A DNA stretch of 64,000 bases from Candidatus Leptofilum gracile (GTDB lineage Bacteria > Chloroflexota > Anaerolineae > Promineifilales > Promineifilaceae), in assembly GCA_016713825.1 (NCBI GenBank), contig JADJOJ010000010.1:62001-126000 (forward strand), given 5' to 3'. The translations under genes were made by a program, and so were the position numbers. Positions within the stretch are counted from its first letter, which is position 1, and the number at the start of each line of letters is the position of its first letter. The notes under the pieces are model-generated. The model was not told the origin of the DNA and ran no database searches. It saw only the letters and a program-made list of their open reading frames with translations. Of this stretch, positions 43,239 through 52,278 are shown one piece after another.

Positions 43239-44810
43239 TCATTCTCCTGAATTCGTATTGGCGATGAGGGTCAACGTGCTGGTGGCTACCTCGTATTTCC
43301 ACAACGCTGTGCGACCAAAATTGAAGTAGACGGCCGTTCCATCTGGCAACCAGGCAAAGTTTTGGAAGCCGCCTGTGCCCTCGGCGGTGGTGAGCAGGGT
43401 GGGTTGGCTGGCTTCGGGCTGCCAGAGGCTGAGGTGGCTTTGGTTGTTGGCCTCGTCCACGGTGCTGTAGATGAAGAAACGGCCGTCTTCATCCCACTTC
43501 CCTGCCTCAAACGCAACCGAACCCAGTTCCGCAAAAACCGGCATTGGCGAGCTATCCAGCGGCCAGTACAGGAGCTGGGTTTGCCCCGCAACGATTGTTT
43601 CTTTCACCACCGGCCCGCCCCCAGGCCGCCAATCCACGATGACGCTGTTGGGACGTTGACCGTAGGAACGGCCGTTCAAGTCAATAATTTGTAAGATGGT
43701 GAAGAAATCGTCGCTTTCCAGGTAAAAACCAAGATATTTTTCATCTGGTGACAATTTGGGAACTTGCAGGCCGTTAAAATGTTCGTTTTCATTGATTTTC
43801 CAAATTGTCATTACTTCACCAGTGTGTGTATCAAATTGCTGAATGCTGATATTTACTGGATCATCGAGTGGACAACCATCTGCACATCCGTAATTGATTA
43901 CAAAATCGGCGTTTTTTGAGAATACTACCCTCCCACCTGTGGGAAATGGTATCCTCCATATTTCATGGCCACTGTAATCGAATTTCTCTACAAACTCACA
44001 GGGCGCTCCGCAATGGAAGAAAGCAAAGAACGCATTCTCCATTGCCATGGGAATTCTGATTTTATAGACTTCAAAAATTTCCATTAATTGCGTGTAACTG
44101 TTTTGCTCTAAATCAAGCAAAAAAAGTTTCCCTCCGTATAATTCACCGCCCAATTGAGACGCTTCCTTGTTGTTTTCCCTCAAAAACAAAATACCTGAAC
44201 TGTCGGATTTCCATGCTAAGAAATGAGAACCTTGTCCGTGTGGGGATGTTGGAAAATCCCGAATGACGTTGCTGATTGAAAAGCTTTCTAAAGATTGAAG
44301 TTCAAAAATTTTAAAATCGTAAATCTCATCCAAGACAGGCTGTACAGCATAAAAAATCTTTCCCCCATCAGGGGACCAAAACGCCTTTATGACGAATTGA
44401 TCTACTTCGTGGAAGGTTCCCGACAACGGAGAAACTTCAACCAGAAGACGGCCGTTTTTAAGCAATGCCAGTAGGCCTTGAGCATTTAAAGACCAGCTTG
44501 ATATTCCATATGAATCGAAAGATAGAGGAACTGGCGTTTTGGTTGGCGGTGGGCTGAGTGTGCGAGTAGGTTGTGTCGTCGGTGTGTGAGTTTGGGTGGC
44601 AGTTGGGGAAGGCGTGTTGGTGGGAACGGCCGTTTCCGTCACCTCAATCGTCGGGGTAGGCGTGTGGCTGGGTTGGCTGGTGGCTGCGGCCAGCGGCGTG
44701 GCTGTGGCTGGTTCATTGCTTTGGCAGGCGGTGAGGCCGAGAACGGCCAGCCCAAGCAGCACGAAAACCAAGCGATTGATAAGCCAACGGGTCGAAAAAT
44801 TAGTCATCAT
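43239..44810 (-). CDS. Lipoprotein with beta-propeller-like (TolB/WD-type) repeats
   Basis: A 523-residue exported protein. The lipobox LTAC (Cys29) follows a hydrophobic signal. A Thr/Pro-rich linker (about 34-95) leads to a repeat domain with FWSPDGGKIFY, AWKSDSSGILFL, LSPDEKYLGFY and AWLPDGTAVYF, the strand-turn pattern of TolB/WD40-like propellers. It is probably anchored to the outer face of the membrane; ligand unknown. The middle (43.7-44.4 kb) is AT-rich and has no ACGGCCGT copy, while both ends do. Confidence 0.82.
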   Translation of the reverse strand: MMTNFSTRWLINRLVFVLLGLAVLGLTACQSNEPATATPLAAATSQPSHTPTPTIEVTETAVPTNTPSPTATQTHTPTTQPTRTLSPPPTKTPVPLSFDSYGISSWSLNAQGLLALLKNGRLLVEVSPLSGTFHEVDQFVIKAFWSPDGGKIFYAVQPVLDEIYDFKIFELQSLESFSISNVIRDFPTSPHGQGSHFLAWKSDSSGILFLRENNKEASQLGGELYGGKLFLLDLEQNSYTQLMEIFEVYKIRIPMAMENAFFAFFHCGAPCEFVEKFDYSGHEIWRIPFPTGGRVVFSKNADFVINYGCADGCPLDDPVNISIQQFDTHTGEVMTIWKINENEHFNGLQVPKLSPDEKYLGFYLESDDFFTILQIIDLNGRSYGQRPNSVIVDWRPGGGPVVKETIVAGQTQLLYWPLDSSPMPVFAELGSVAFEAGKWDEDGRFFIYSTVDEANNQSHLSLWQPEASQPTLLTTAEGTGGFQNFAWLPDGTAVYFNFGRTALWKYEVATSTLTLIANTNSGE

Positions 44811-44882
44811 GCAAAAACGCTCCCAAGTTGCTGTATAATGGCCTCACGCCGCTCATTTGGATCGCGTAAACGAGGTTTTGTG

Positions 44883-45110
44883 ATGGAAGAAATCATTATT
44901 CGCGTAAAAGATAAAGACAAAGCGAAGGCGCTTTATGACCTTCTGCGGGCGCTCGACTTTGTGGACTCAATTGCCACAGACAGTCGGACCGAAAACGCAG
45001 ACGAACAAATTCAGGAAGATGAAGCATTCTTTTCTGTAGCTGGCATCTGGTCTGATCGCGACATTTCCCAGGAATCTCTCCGCCAAAAAGCGTGGCCGCA
45101 CCGCTCATGA
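44883..45110 (+). CDS. Small antitoxin-like protein
   Basis: A 75-residue protein from ATG 44883 (GAGG upstream). VAGIWSDRDISQESLRQKAW matches the C-terminal toxin-binding tail common in VapB/RelB-like antitoxins (GIWxDRD...LRxKAW). TATAAT is at 44834-44839, but a matching -35 is not clear. The expected toxin gene downstream is only a remnant, so this antitoxin looks orphaned. Confidence 0.7.
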   Translation: MEEIIIRVKDKDKAKALYDLLRALDFVDSIATDSRTENADEQIQEDEAFFSVAGIWSDRDISQESLRQKAWPHRS

Positions 45111-45232
45111 TTCTTTGCAACACCTAGCAAACCACAGAAGAAGGTTTGAAATTTAAAGCATGATTCTCTGTGGTTTGCTTAAGTAAAAGCGGGAGAAACA
45201 GCTCTTTAAACTTCAAAGATCAATCCCGCTTT

Positions 45233-45448
45233 TACACAATATCCTCATCGAATTTTACAAGAATAATCCCCAAATCAACCAACCAATTCCTCCAGCTCAT
45301 GGAAACGTACTCCCTCAGCCACAAACTCAGCATCCCCGATGCGCTCATTGCGGCGACGGCTCTGGTCCATAATTTAGAACTGTTTACCCTGAACATCAAA
45401 GATTTCCGCTTTATCCCTGGGCTTACCCTCTTCAATCCCGAAAAATAA
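45233..45448 (+). pseudogene. VapC/PIN-domain toxin remnant (3' end)
   Basis: Codons from about 45290 encode QLMETYSLSHKLSIPDALIA and LFTLNIKDFRFIPGL, the C-terminal third of a PIN-domain toxin, including the conserved Asp in IPDALIA and Asp in NIKDF. The N-terminal two thirds and start are missing. The sequence between this and the antitoxin holds two small hairpins (CCACAGA/TCTGTGG from 45129; AAAGCGGGA/TCCCGCTTT from 45186), which may mark the deletion. Confidence 0.7.
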
Positions 45449-45517
45449 GCAGCAGTTCTTCGTCTAGATTTGTGCTAGCTTTTTTTGCCACTGCTCGTAT
45501 TGTGATAAAATATCAAT

Positions 45518-46426
45518 ATGACGCAATTAATGAATGCCCTGGCCGGACGCGGCGTGAAACACGACCCACAAACCCCCTCCTTGCAAATGAGCGATGTCTC
45601 GGTGGCGTATGCCGCTGGCTTGCAGGAAGTGTCTTTGGGGGGGAATGGGGGAAACGGCCGTACTGAGCGCAATCGAAACGGCCGTCTCTACGCCCTTCAA
45701 CATATCAACTTCATTGCCCAGCGCGGGGAGCGCATTGCTGTCGTTGGCCCCAACGGGGCCGGCAAAAGCACCCTGTTCAAACTGATCGTGGGCACCGTGA
45801 AGCCCAGTCAGGGGCAGGTGCAAATTTTTGGGCATGGGCCTGACGGCCATATCTGCATCGGCTACGTGCCGCAGCGCAACGAGATTGACTGGTCCTTCCC
45901 CGTGACGGTGGAAGACGTGGTGATGATGGGGCGGGTGGGGCAAATTGGCCTGTTTCGCTGGCCGCGCCGGGCCGATTGGGAAGTAGTGCGCCGCAGTTTG
46001 GCCCGCGTCGAGGCGTCCCATCTGGCCAAAAAGCAGATTGGCGAACTGTCTGGCGGGCAGCAGCAGCGGGTGTTTATTGCCCGGGCGCTGGCCCAAGAGG
46101 CGGAACTGCTGCTGCTGGATGAGCCGCTCAACGGGCTGGATTTGCCCACCCAGCAAGCAATCTTCGACATTTTAGACAGCCTGCGCCCCGAGGGGGTGAC
46201 GGTGCTGGTGGCCACCCACGATTTGCAGCTGGCGGCCGATCGTTTTGACAAAATCATGCTGCTCAACCGGCGGATTATTGCCTTGGCAGAGCCAACGGCC
46301 GTTCTCACCGCCGACAATCTGCTCCAGGCCTACGGCGGCCACGTCCACCATCTGCCCGGTGCAGAGCAGGGCGTTTTGGTGGATGATTGCTGCGGCCACG
46401 ATGAACCGGTGATCGGTGAACGGTAA
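45518..46426 (+). CDS. Zinc/manganese-type ABC transporter ATP-binding protein
   Basis: A 302-residue ATPase of the ZnuC/MntB/TroB type. Walker A GPNGAGKST, signature LSGGQQQR, Walker B LLLLDEP and the H-loop ATHD are all present. A loop of about 20 residues near 40-58, containing two ACGGCCGT copies (as NGRTERNRNGR), is inserted between the first two strands. The C-terminus (EPVIGER) and stop come from an ATTACCG-type repeat. The permease gene is 45 bases downstream; no substrate-binding protein gene is adjacent. Confidence 0.92.
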   Translation: MTQLMNALAGRGVKHDPQTPSLQMSDVSVAYAAGLQEVSLGGNGGNGRTERNRNGRLYALQHINFIAQRGERIAVVGPNGAGKSTLFKLIVGTVKPSQGQVQIFGHGPDGHICIGYVPQRNEIDWSFPVTVEDVVMMGRVGQIGLFRWPRRADWEVVRRSLARVEASHLAKKQIGELSGGQQQRVFIARALAQEAELLLLDEPLNGLDLPTQQAIFDILDSLRPEGVTVLVATHDLQLAADRFDKIMLLNRRIIALAEPTAVLTADNLLQAYGGHVHHLPGAEQGVLVDDCCGHDEPVIGER

Positions 46427-46470
46427 ACGGTAATCCGATTACCGTTTACGGATTACCGTTTACGGATAAC
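46404..46470. repeat. Repeat, ATTACCG family (copy 3) overlapping a stop codon
   Basis: GGTAAACGGTAATCCG pairs with CGGATTACCGTTTACC-type words. It covers the end of the ATPase gene and the whole gap to the permease ATG. Confidence 0.8.
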
Positions 46471-46471
46471 C

Positions 46472-47302
46472 ATGAATCTACTCCTCGATCCTCTCCAATT
46501 TTCCTTCATCGTGCGGGCGCTGATTGCGGCCGTTTTGGTGGGCATTGTTTGTTCGGTGTTGGGCACCTACGTGGTGCTGCGCGGCATGGCCTTTTTTGGC
46601 GATGCCCTGGCGCACACGATTTTGCCTGGCGTGGTGGTGGCTTTTTTGCTGGGCTGGCCGCTGGCGGTGGGGGCGCTGATCATGGGGGTGTTTACGGCCG
46701 TTGGCATCGGTGCCCTCAGCAGTCGGGGCGTGGTGAAGGAAGACACGGCCATCGGTGTGATTTTTGCCGGGGCGTTTGCCCTGGGCGTGGCCCTGCTTTC
46801 GGCTACGGGCAACTACACGGTGGATCTGGCCCACTTTTTGTTTGGCAATTTGTTGGGGGTCACGAACGGCGATTTGTGGACAACGGCCGTTCTCGGCCTC
46901 ATTGTCCTGCTCATCGTCTTTTTCTTTTACAAAGAGTTCATGGTCATTTCGTTTGATCCAGTGTTGGCGACGACGCTGCGCCTGCCCGCCACCTTTTTGC
47001 GCTATCTGCTGCTGGTGCTTATCGCCGTTACCATCGTCGTTTCCTTGCAGGTGGTGGGCATTGCCCTCATGGTGGCCATGCTGGTGACGCCGGCTGCGGC
47101 CGCTTCGCTGCTCACCCGCCGTCTGGCGTCGATGATGGGCATTGCGGCGGCGATTGGCGCATTTTCTGGTGCGGCGGGGCTGTACACGTCGTACTATTTG
47201 GACATTGCTTCAGGCCCGGCGGTGGTGTTGGTGGCAACGGCCGTTTTCGCCCTAACCTACCTGTTTGCCCCCGAGCGCGGCCTCATTTGGCGACAAAATT
47301 AA
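46472..47302 (+). CDS. Zinc/manganese-type ABC transporter permease
   Basis: A 276-residue integral membrane protein of the ABC-3 family (ZnuB/TroC/MntC-like) with about eight hydrophobic helices. MAFFGDALAHTILPGVVVAF, the TraB-like phase MxFFGDALAHT, and LLTRRLASMMGIAAAIG are characteristic. It forms the channel for divalent cation uptake with the upstream ATPase. The Fur-family gene 115 bases downstream suggests metal-responsive control. Confidence 0.93.
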   Translation: MNLLLDPLQFSFIVRALIAAVLVGIVCSVLGTYVVLRGMAFFGDALAHTILPGVVVAFLLGWPLAVGALIMGVFTAVGIGALSSRGVVKEDTAIGVIFAGAFALGVALLSATGNYTVDLAHFLFGNLLGVTNGDLWTTAVLGLIVLLIVFFFYKEFMVISFDPVLATTLRLPATFLRYLLLVLIAVTIVVSLQVVGIALMVAMLVTPAAAASLLTRRLASMMGIAAAIGAFSGAAGLYTSYYLDIASGPAVVLVATAVFALTYLFAPERGLIWRQN

Positions 47303-47320
47303 ACCAGATGGGCTTCCAAA

Positions 47321-47383
47321 AGTGCCAGGCACGGGGCGATTGGTCGTGGTCTATTCAAAACCTTGTGCCCCGTGCCTGGCACT
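47321..47383. repeat. GTGCCAGGCACGGGGC inverted repeat (copy 2)
   Basis: AGTGCCAGGCACGGGGC and its exact complement are separated by 29 bases, the same architecture as at 36929 with a different centre. Confidence 0.9.
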
Positions 47384-47417
47384 TCGCTCACCGCGCCCTT
47401 CGTGGTAAAAAAATCTT

Positions 47418-47855
47418 ATGAACGAAAAAAGTTTAGAAACACGCTTAACCAATATCCAGCTGGCCCTGAAGCAAAAAGGGTACCGGCTGACCATCTCGCG
47501 CCAGAAGATTGTGCAGGCGCTGCTGGGCTGTGGCGGCCACATCACCGCCGACGGCCTGCTGGAAGTGGTGCACGAAACGGACGAGACGGTGGGACGAATG
47601 ACAGTGTACCGCACGCTGGAACTGCTGAGCGAACTGGGCCTGATTCGTCCGGTTTACCAGGGCACCGGCGCGGCGCATTACATTTTGCTCGATGGGGGAC
47701 ATCACCACCACCTGATTTGCTCAAGCTGCGATGCGGTGATTGAGTTTGAAGAGTGTGGTTTGCAAGAGATGGGGAAACTGCTGGCGGCGCGGTTTGATTT
47801 TGCCATTGAGGGGCATCTGGTGGAGTTTTACGGCCGTTGCCACAACTGCCAGTAA
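47418..47855 (+). CDS. Fur-family metalloregulator
   Basis: A 145-residue protein with an N-terminal winged helix (GYRLTISRQKIVQALL, TADGLLEVV, GRMTVYRTLELLSELGL) and a C-terminal dimerisation domain rich in metal ligands (GGHHHHLICSSC, then CHNC at the end). The two CxxC pairs would hold structural zinc. Its place directly after the ABC importer genes points to a Zur- or Mur-like role repressing metal uptake, but the metal cannot be read from sequence. Confidence 0.9.
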   Translation: MNEKSLETRLTNIQLALKQKGYRLTISRQKIVQALLGCGGHITADGLLEVVHETDETVGRMTVYRTLELLSELGLIRPVYQGTGAAHYILLDGGHHHHLICSSCDAVIEFEECGLQEMGKLLAARFDFAIEGHLVEFYGRCHNCQ

Positions 47856-47870
47856 AGTAATGGGGTCATC

Positions 47871-47932
47871 AGGTAATTGAGTAATTGGGCAGACAAAATT
47901 ACCCAATTACTCAATTACCAATTACCAATCAC
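47871..47932. repeat. Intergenic hairpin, TAATTGGG family (copy 2)
   Basis: GGTAATTGAGTAATTGGG pairs with CCCAATTACTCAATTACC. It sits between the convergent fur-type and SH3-repeat genes. Confidence 0.85.
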
Positions 47933-49615
47933 CTAGTTTGTGATGGGCAAACTGTTCAGCGTTGTAGCCGTCTCGATGTAGGCGGCGTTGACCCAGCCCA
48001 CCGTGCCATCGTTCAGGCGCACTTTGAGCCAGCTGGTGTCGGCATTGCGGCCCAGCAGCGCCACCCCTTGATCTTGGTAGACAACGGCCGTTACCCCATA
48101 CGTCACCCCAGGCCCGGTACGCACGTTAAGAGCGGCCGTATTCACCAATCCCGATGTAGACAACGTGGGCACATTTTCTACCGGCAGGCTGCTAATTGCC
48201 ACGCTGGGGGTGAGCAGTTCGGTATTCACCCAGCCCTGGGTGCTGCTGTTCACCTGAATCTTCACCCAACTGCTGATGCTGTTGCGGGCCAGCATGGAAA
48301 CCGTCTGGCCCTGGTTCACCATCGTCACGATGCCGTAGCCAATACCCGGCCCAGAGCGCACGTTGGCCGCGCCAGTGGACACGGTTGCTGCGTTAACCAC
48401 CGGGGCCGGCGTCGCGGTGCTGCTGGCGGGCGTGCTGCCATCCATGATGGGCAAATTGCCCACGGGGATGGTGAGCTGCACATACTGCGCCCCAATCCAG
48501 CCTTCCTGGCCATCGCTCAGGCGCACTTTGAGCCAGGTGTTGGCCGCATTACGCCCCACCGCATTCACCTGCAAACCCTGGTAAACAGAGCCGGTTGCCG
48601 GGTAGTTGAAGCCCGGCCCAGAGCGTAAGCTGAGCACAGCACCCGGCGCTACCGGCACGGGCGGTTCAGGGGCGACGGGGCTGTCTGCCAATGGCAGGCT
48701 GCCAATGGCCACGCTGGGGGTGATGAGCGAAACGTTGACCCAACCTTCGCTGCCGTTGCCCAGCCGGATTTTAGCCCAGCTGCTGTTGGCGTTGCGGCCC
48801 AAAAGCATCACGGTTTGGCCTTGGGAAGCAGCGGTGATCACGCTGTAGGTTACCCCCGGCCCCGAACGCACATTCAGCGCCCCGGTAGCCACCAATGCTG
48901 TGGCGGAACTGGTGGGGGCACTGGCGGAATCGGCCAGCGGCAGGCTGCTGATGCTGACGTTGGGGGTGATGTAGGTACTGGCGGCATTCACCCAGCCTTC
49001 GGTGCCGTTGCTCAGCCGGATTTTGGCCCAGCTGCTATCGGCGTTGCGCCCGATGAGGCTGACAATGTGCCCCTGGTAGGTCACGGCGACCGCCGGGTAG
49101 GCCAGGCTGGGGCCGCTGCGCACGTTGAGCGCTCCGGTGGCGATGGTGGCGGTGGCTCCGCTAACGGCCGTTGCCGTTGCTGTGGGCGTGGGGGTGGTGG
49201 TAGGCTGCGCGGTTGCTGTTACCGTACCCGTTGCCGTGGGGGTGGCTGTGGGGGTATGGGTGGGGGTCGCCGTCCCGGTGACCACATCTAGCGTGCCAAT
49301 CGCCACGCTGGGGGTGATGTAGGCGGGGCTGGCGTTCACCCAGCCGCGCACGGCGGCGACGGTTTGGATGTAGGCCCAGCTGCTGTCTGCATTGCGACCT
49401 AGCAATGTCACCACTGCCCCCTGGTTCACAGTTGTGACGACGCTGTATGTAATGCCTGGCCCGGAACGCACATTGAGCTGACCTGTTTCGACAACGGCCG
49501 TTGCCATTTGCGCGTTCGTTTGCTTGGCGAAAACCTGGCTCGTCAGGAACAATAGTGGGAAGGCAAGTAAGACGAGGAACCATTTTTTACCTTGATTGCT
49601 AATCAATCGGTTCAT
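47933..49615 (-). CDS. Secreted protein with six bacterial SH3 repeats
   Basis: A 560-residue protein from ATG 49615 (AAGGAGG upstream; the longer frame has no better start). A signal helix (about 10-32) is followed by six SH3b repeats of about 65-75 residues, each with a LNVRSGPG-type start, a LLGRNADSSW-type middle and an EGWVN end. Thr/Ala-rich linkers with TPTATPT-type stretches join repeats 1 and 2. Repeat 4 is the most divergent. SH3b domains often bind cell-wall peptides; no enzymatic domain is present, so it is probably an envelope adhesion or scaffold protein. Confidence 0.88.
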   Translation of the reverse strand: MNRLISNQGKKWFLVLLAFPLLFLTSQVFAKQTNAQMATAVVETGQLNVRSGPGITYSVVTTVNQGAVVTLLGRNADSSWAYIQTVAAVRGWVNASPAYITPSVAIGTLDVVTGTATPTHTPTATPTATGTVTATAQPTTTPTPTATATAVSGATATIATGALNVRSGPSLAYPAVAVTYQGHIVSLIGRNADSSWAKIRLSNGTEGWVNAASTYITPNVSISSLPLADSASAPTSSATALVATGALNVRSGPGVTYSVITAASQGQTVMLLGRNANSSWAKIRLGNGSEGWVNVSLITPSVAIGSLPLADSPVAPEPPVPVAPGAVLSLRSGPGFNYPATGSVYQGLQVNAVGRNAANTWLKVRLSDGQEGWIGAQYVQLTIPVGNLPIMDGSTPASSTATPAPVVNAATVSTGAANVRSGPGIGYGIVTMVNQGQTVSMLARNSISSWVKIQVNSSTQGWVNTELLTPSVAISSLPVENVPTLSTSGLVNTAALNVRTGPGVTYGVTAVVYQDQGVALLGRNADTSWLKVRLNDGTVGWVNAAYIETATTLNSLPITN

Positions 49616-49651
49616 AGCTATCCTCCTTAAGGTGACATAACGTTCGATAAC

Positions 49652-49681
49652 AGTATAGACCAGAACCCCACCTAGCTGCAA
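49652..49681 (-). promoter_or_regulatory. Candidate promoter of the SH3-repeat gene
   Basis: On the minus strand TTGCAG (49676-49681) and TATACT (49652-49657) are 18 bases apart, about 37 bases before the ATG. A plus-strand TATAAT at 49742-49747 may serve the divergent B12-binding gene. Confidence 0.45.
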
Positions 49682-49801
49682 GAGCAAGATTTTCGCCGCG
49701 TTGCCGCACTTCACATTTTCGCAAAACCGCCTACCCCTCGGTATAATCGCAGCTGGATTTTGGGCAGAAGTCCACGATAGTTCAATTGGAGCAAAACATC
49801 T

Positions 49802-50221
49802 ATGGAACAACCCACTCCCCGCATTTTAATTGCCAAGCCTGGCCTGGACGGACACGATCGCGGTGCCAAAGTGGTGGCCCGTGCCCTGCGCGACGCGGGC
49901 ATGGAAGTGATCTACACCGGTTTACGCCAGACGCCAGAAATGGTGGTAGAAGCCGCCCTGCAGGAAGATGCCGACGCCATTGGCCTGAGCATTTTGTCTG
50001 GAGCCCACATGCCCCTCGTCCAGCGCATCATCGAGCTGATGCGGGAACAAGAAATGCAGGATGTACCGCTCTTTTTGGGCGGCATCATTCCCAATGAAGA
50101 TGTACCCACCCTCAGAGAGTTGGGAGTAACAGGCATTTTTGGCCCTGGCACCAACATGAACGAGATTATCGACTTCATCTGGCAGGCGGTGGGGCAAAAA
50201 CCAACCGGAGCCGCCGCGTGA
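49802..50221 (+). CDS. Cobalamin-binding protein (methylmalonyl-CoA mutase C-terminal domain type)
   Basis: A 139-residue stand-alone B12-binding domain. The DxHxxG cobalamin motif is Asp16-Gly-His18-Asp-Arg-Gly21, with LSILSGAH and LGGIIP as later ligand-contact loops. Together with a separate catalytic subunit (not in the window) it would form an acyl-CoA mutase such as methylmalonyl-CoA mutase. It overlaps meaB by GTGA. Confidence 0.94.
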   Translation: MEQPTPRILIAKPGLDGHDRGAKVVARALRDAGMEVIYTGLRQTPEMVVEAALQEDADAIGLSILSGAHMPLVQRIIELMREQEMQDVPLFLGGIIPNEDVPTLRELGVTGIFGPGTNMNEIIDFIWQAVGQKPTGAAA

Positions 50222-51216
50222 AAGAGCTGCTAGATGGGGTGCTGCAAGGGCAGATTCGGGCGATTGCCCGTTTAATTACCCAGGTGGAAAACAGCTCGGC
50301 GGCGGCCGAGCAGGCGGTGCAAGTGCTCTATCCTCATACCGGCAAGGCGCACATCATCGGCATTACGGGCTCGCCCGGCGCGGGCAAAAGCACGGTGGTG
50401 AACGCCCTGGTCAAAACCTTGCGTCAGCAAGATGCGCGGGTGGGCATTGTGGCAGTGGACCCCAGCAGCCCCTTTACTGGCGGTGCCCTGTTGGGCGATC
50501 GGGTGCGCATGCGCGATTTGTCTGGCGATCCGGGGGTGTTTATCCGCAGCATGGCTTCGCGGGGCAGCCTGGGTGGGCTGGCGCAGGCTACAGCTTCGGT
50601 CATCAAGGTGCTGGATGCGGCGGGGTACGGGTACATCCTGGTAGAAACGGTCGGGGCGGGGCAGGCGGAGGTGGATATTGCCAACGCGGCCCACACCACG
50701 GTGGTGGTGGAAGCACCGGGCATGGGGGATGAAATCCAGTCGATCAAGGCGGGCATTTTGGAGATCGCCGATATTTTGGTGGTGAATAAGGCGGATCGGC
50801 CGGGTGCAGACAGGACGGTGCGCTCATTGAAGATGATGCTGCATTTGGGGCCAGTGGGCGGTACGCGGAAAAGCGGCCGTATCTCATCCACAAATGGTGC
50901 AGAAGCCACAACAAACGGCTGGCACATTCCCGTGCTGGAAACGGTTGCCACCGAAGAGAAGGGCATGGCGGAATTGGCGGTTACGCTGGGGCAGCATATG
51001 ACCCACCTGCGGCAAAGCGGCGAATGGCTTCTGCGAGAGCAAGAACGCAGCTGGCGCGAGATGGAGATGCTGTTGCAGCGTCGTTTTATGCGGCAACTTC
51101 AGGCGCAGGTTCCTCAGGAATTGAGAGAGCGTTTATTAACGGCCGTTGCTGAGCGAGAGGTTGATCCGTATACGGCCGTCAACCAACTATTATCAAAATC
51201 AACGGAAAATCCTTAA
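50218..51216 (+). CDS. meaB: MeaB-type GTPase chaperone of a B12-dependent mutase
   Basis: A 332-residue G3E-family GTPase from GTG 50218, overlapping the B12-binding gene's stop. Walker A GSPGAGKST, VDPSSPFTGGALLGDR, ETVGAGQAEVD and the NKAD base motif are all visible. MeaB loads and protects cobalamin in methylmalonyl-CoA mutase. A loop near residue 220 (GRISSTNGAEATTNG) includes a CGGCCGT word and is longer than usual. The C-terminal dimerisation arm is intact. Confidence 0.95.
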   Translation: MKELLDGVLQGQIRAIARLITQVENSSAAAEQAVQVLYPHTGKAHIIGITGSPGAGKSTVVNALVKTLRQQDARVGIVAVDPSSPFTGGALLGDRVRMRDLSGDPGVFIRSMASRGSLGGLAQATASVIKVLDAAGYGYILVETVGAGQAEVDIANAAHTTVVVEAPGMGDEIQSIKAGILEIADILVVNKADRPGADRTVRSLKMMLHLGPVGGTRKSGRISSTNGAEATTNGWHIPVLETVATEEKGMAELAVTLGQHMTHLRQSGEWLLREQERSWREMEMLLQRRFMRQLQAQVPQELRERLLTAVAEREVDPYTAVNQLLSKSTENP

Positions 51217-51232
51217 AGAAAAGTATTGAATT

Positions 51233-52180
51233 ATGATGGCATACGGAGACATTAAACTGTTTGCTGGTTCTGGTTGCCCAGAATTGGCACAGCGCATCGC
51301 AGACTATATCAACATTCCTCTCAGCAGTTGGGACATTGTGGAGTTTCCCAACGAAAATCTGTTTGTCAAGCTGCACGGCAGCGTGCGGGGCCAGGATGTT
51401 TACCTTATCCAAAGCCATTCCCGCCCGGTACACCGCAACATCATGGAAACCCTCATCGCCATAGATTGCCTCAAACGGGATTCCGCGTCGCGGATTACCG
51501 TGGTGGTGCCCTACATGGCTTATTCCCAAAGCGACAAAAAAGACCAGCCCCGCGTGCCCATTTCTGCCCGCCTTTTGGCCGACATGATCGAGGTGGCCGG
51601 TGCCGACCGCTGGATCACAATTGATTTACACGCCCAGCAAATCCAGGGTTTCTACAAAATTCCGGGTGATTCACTCACTGCATTTCACATATTGGTGGAA
51701 TATTTTGGGGAAAAGCACCTGGACGCAGTCGTTGTAACGCCAGACCTGGGGTTTGCCAAGCGGGGGCGTAACTTTGCGGCTGAACTTGATTTGCCGTTGG
51801 CATTTGTGGAAAAACGTCGCTTTGGGAACCAAAATGAGCGAGAAGCGCTTTCGCTTATCGGAAATGTGGCAGACAAAGACGTCATCATTGTGGATGATTT
51901 GGTAGATACCGCTGGTTCTATACAGCAAGCCGTGCAGTTGGTTAAATCGGAGGGGGCAAAAGACGTCTATGTCACCTTTACTCACGCCGTTTTATCAGAT
52001 CCAGCCACAGAACGTTTGCGCAGCTTAGGTATTAAGGAAATTGTGACGACAGACACCATCCCCATTCCGCCCCACAAAATGTTGCCAAACATCAAGGTAT
52101 TGTCCGTGGCGGAACTGCTGGGTGAAGTAATTTTACGCTCACATGAGGGGCGCAGTGTGGGTGAGTTGTTTAATGAATAA
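51233..52180 (+). CDS. prs: Ribose-phosphate pyrophosphokinase
   Basis: A 315-residue PRPP synthetase. It has DKKDQPR and RLLADMIEVAGADRWITIDLHAQQIQGFY in the ATP/ribose-5-phosphate region, and the PRPP loop VDDLVDTAGS. The length and motifs are those of class I enzymes that feed purine, pyrimidine, His and Trp synthesis. It starts with tandem ATGs at 51233 and 51236. It follows meaB by 16 bases, probably co-transcribed. Confidence 0.95.
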   Translation: MMAYGDIKLFAGSGCPELAQRIADYINIPLSSWDIVEFPNENLFVKLHGSVRGQDVYLIQSHSRPVHRNIMETLIAIDCLKRDSASRITVVVPYMAYSQSDKKDQPRVPISARLLADMIEVAGADRWITIDLHAQQIQGFYKIPGDSLTAFHILVEYFGEKHLDAVVVTPDLGFAKRGRNFAAELDLPLAFVEKRRFGNQNEREALSLIGNVADKDVIIVDDLVDTAGSIQQAVQLVKSEGAKDVYVTFTHAVLSDPATERLRSLGIKEIVTTDTIPIPPHKMLPNIKVLSVAELLGEVILRSHEGRSVGELFNE

Positions 52181-52188
52181 TGGTTGGC

Positions 52189-52209
52189 AGAGGTCTGCTG
52201 CTGACCTCT
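52189..52209. terminator. Short hairpin after prs
   Basis: AGAGGTC, a 7-base loop, then GACCTCT. No long T-run follows, so terminator strength is uncertain. Confidence 0.5.
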
Positions 52210-52278
52210 AACACAAAATTAAGGCATCTTTGGTACACTCATTCTCTTTTGTGAAATTATTTGGATAGAAGTGGGCTT

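Noticed and set aside
49802..50221. A B12 riboswitch upstream of the cobalamin-binding gene
   Set aside because: I see no B12-box-like sequence in the 186-base divergent gap.
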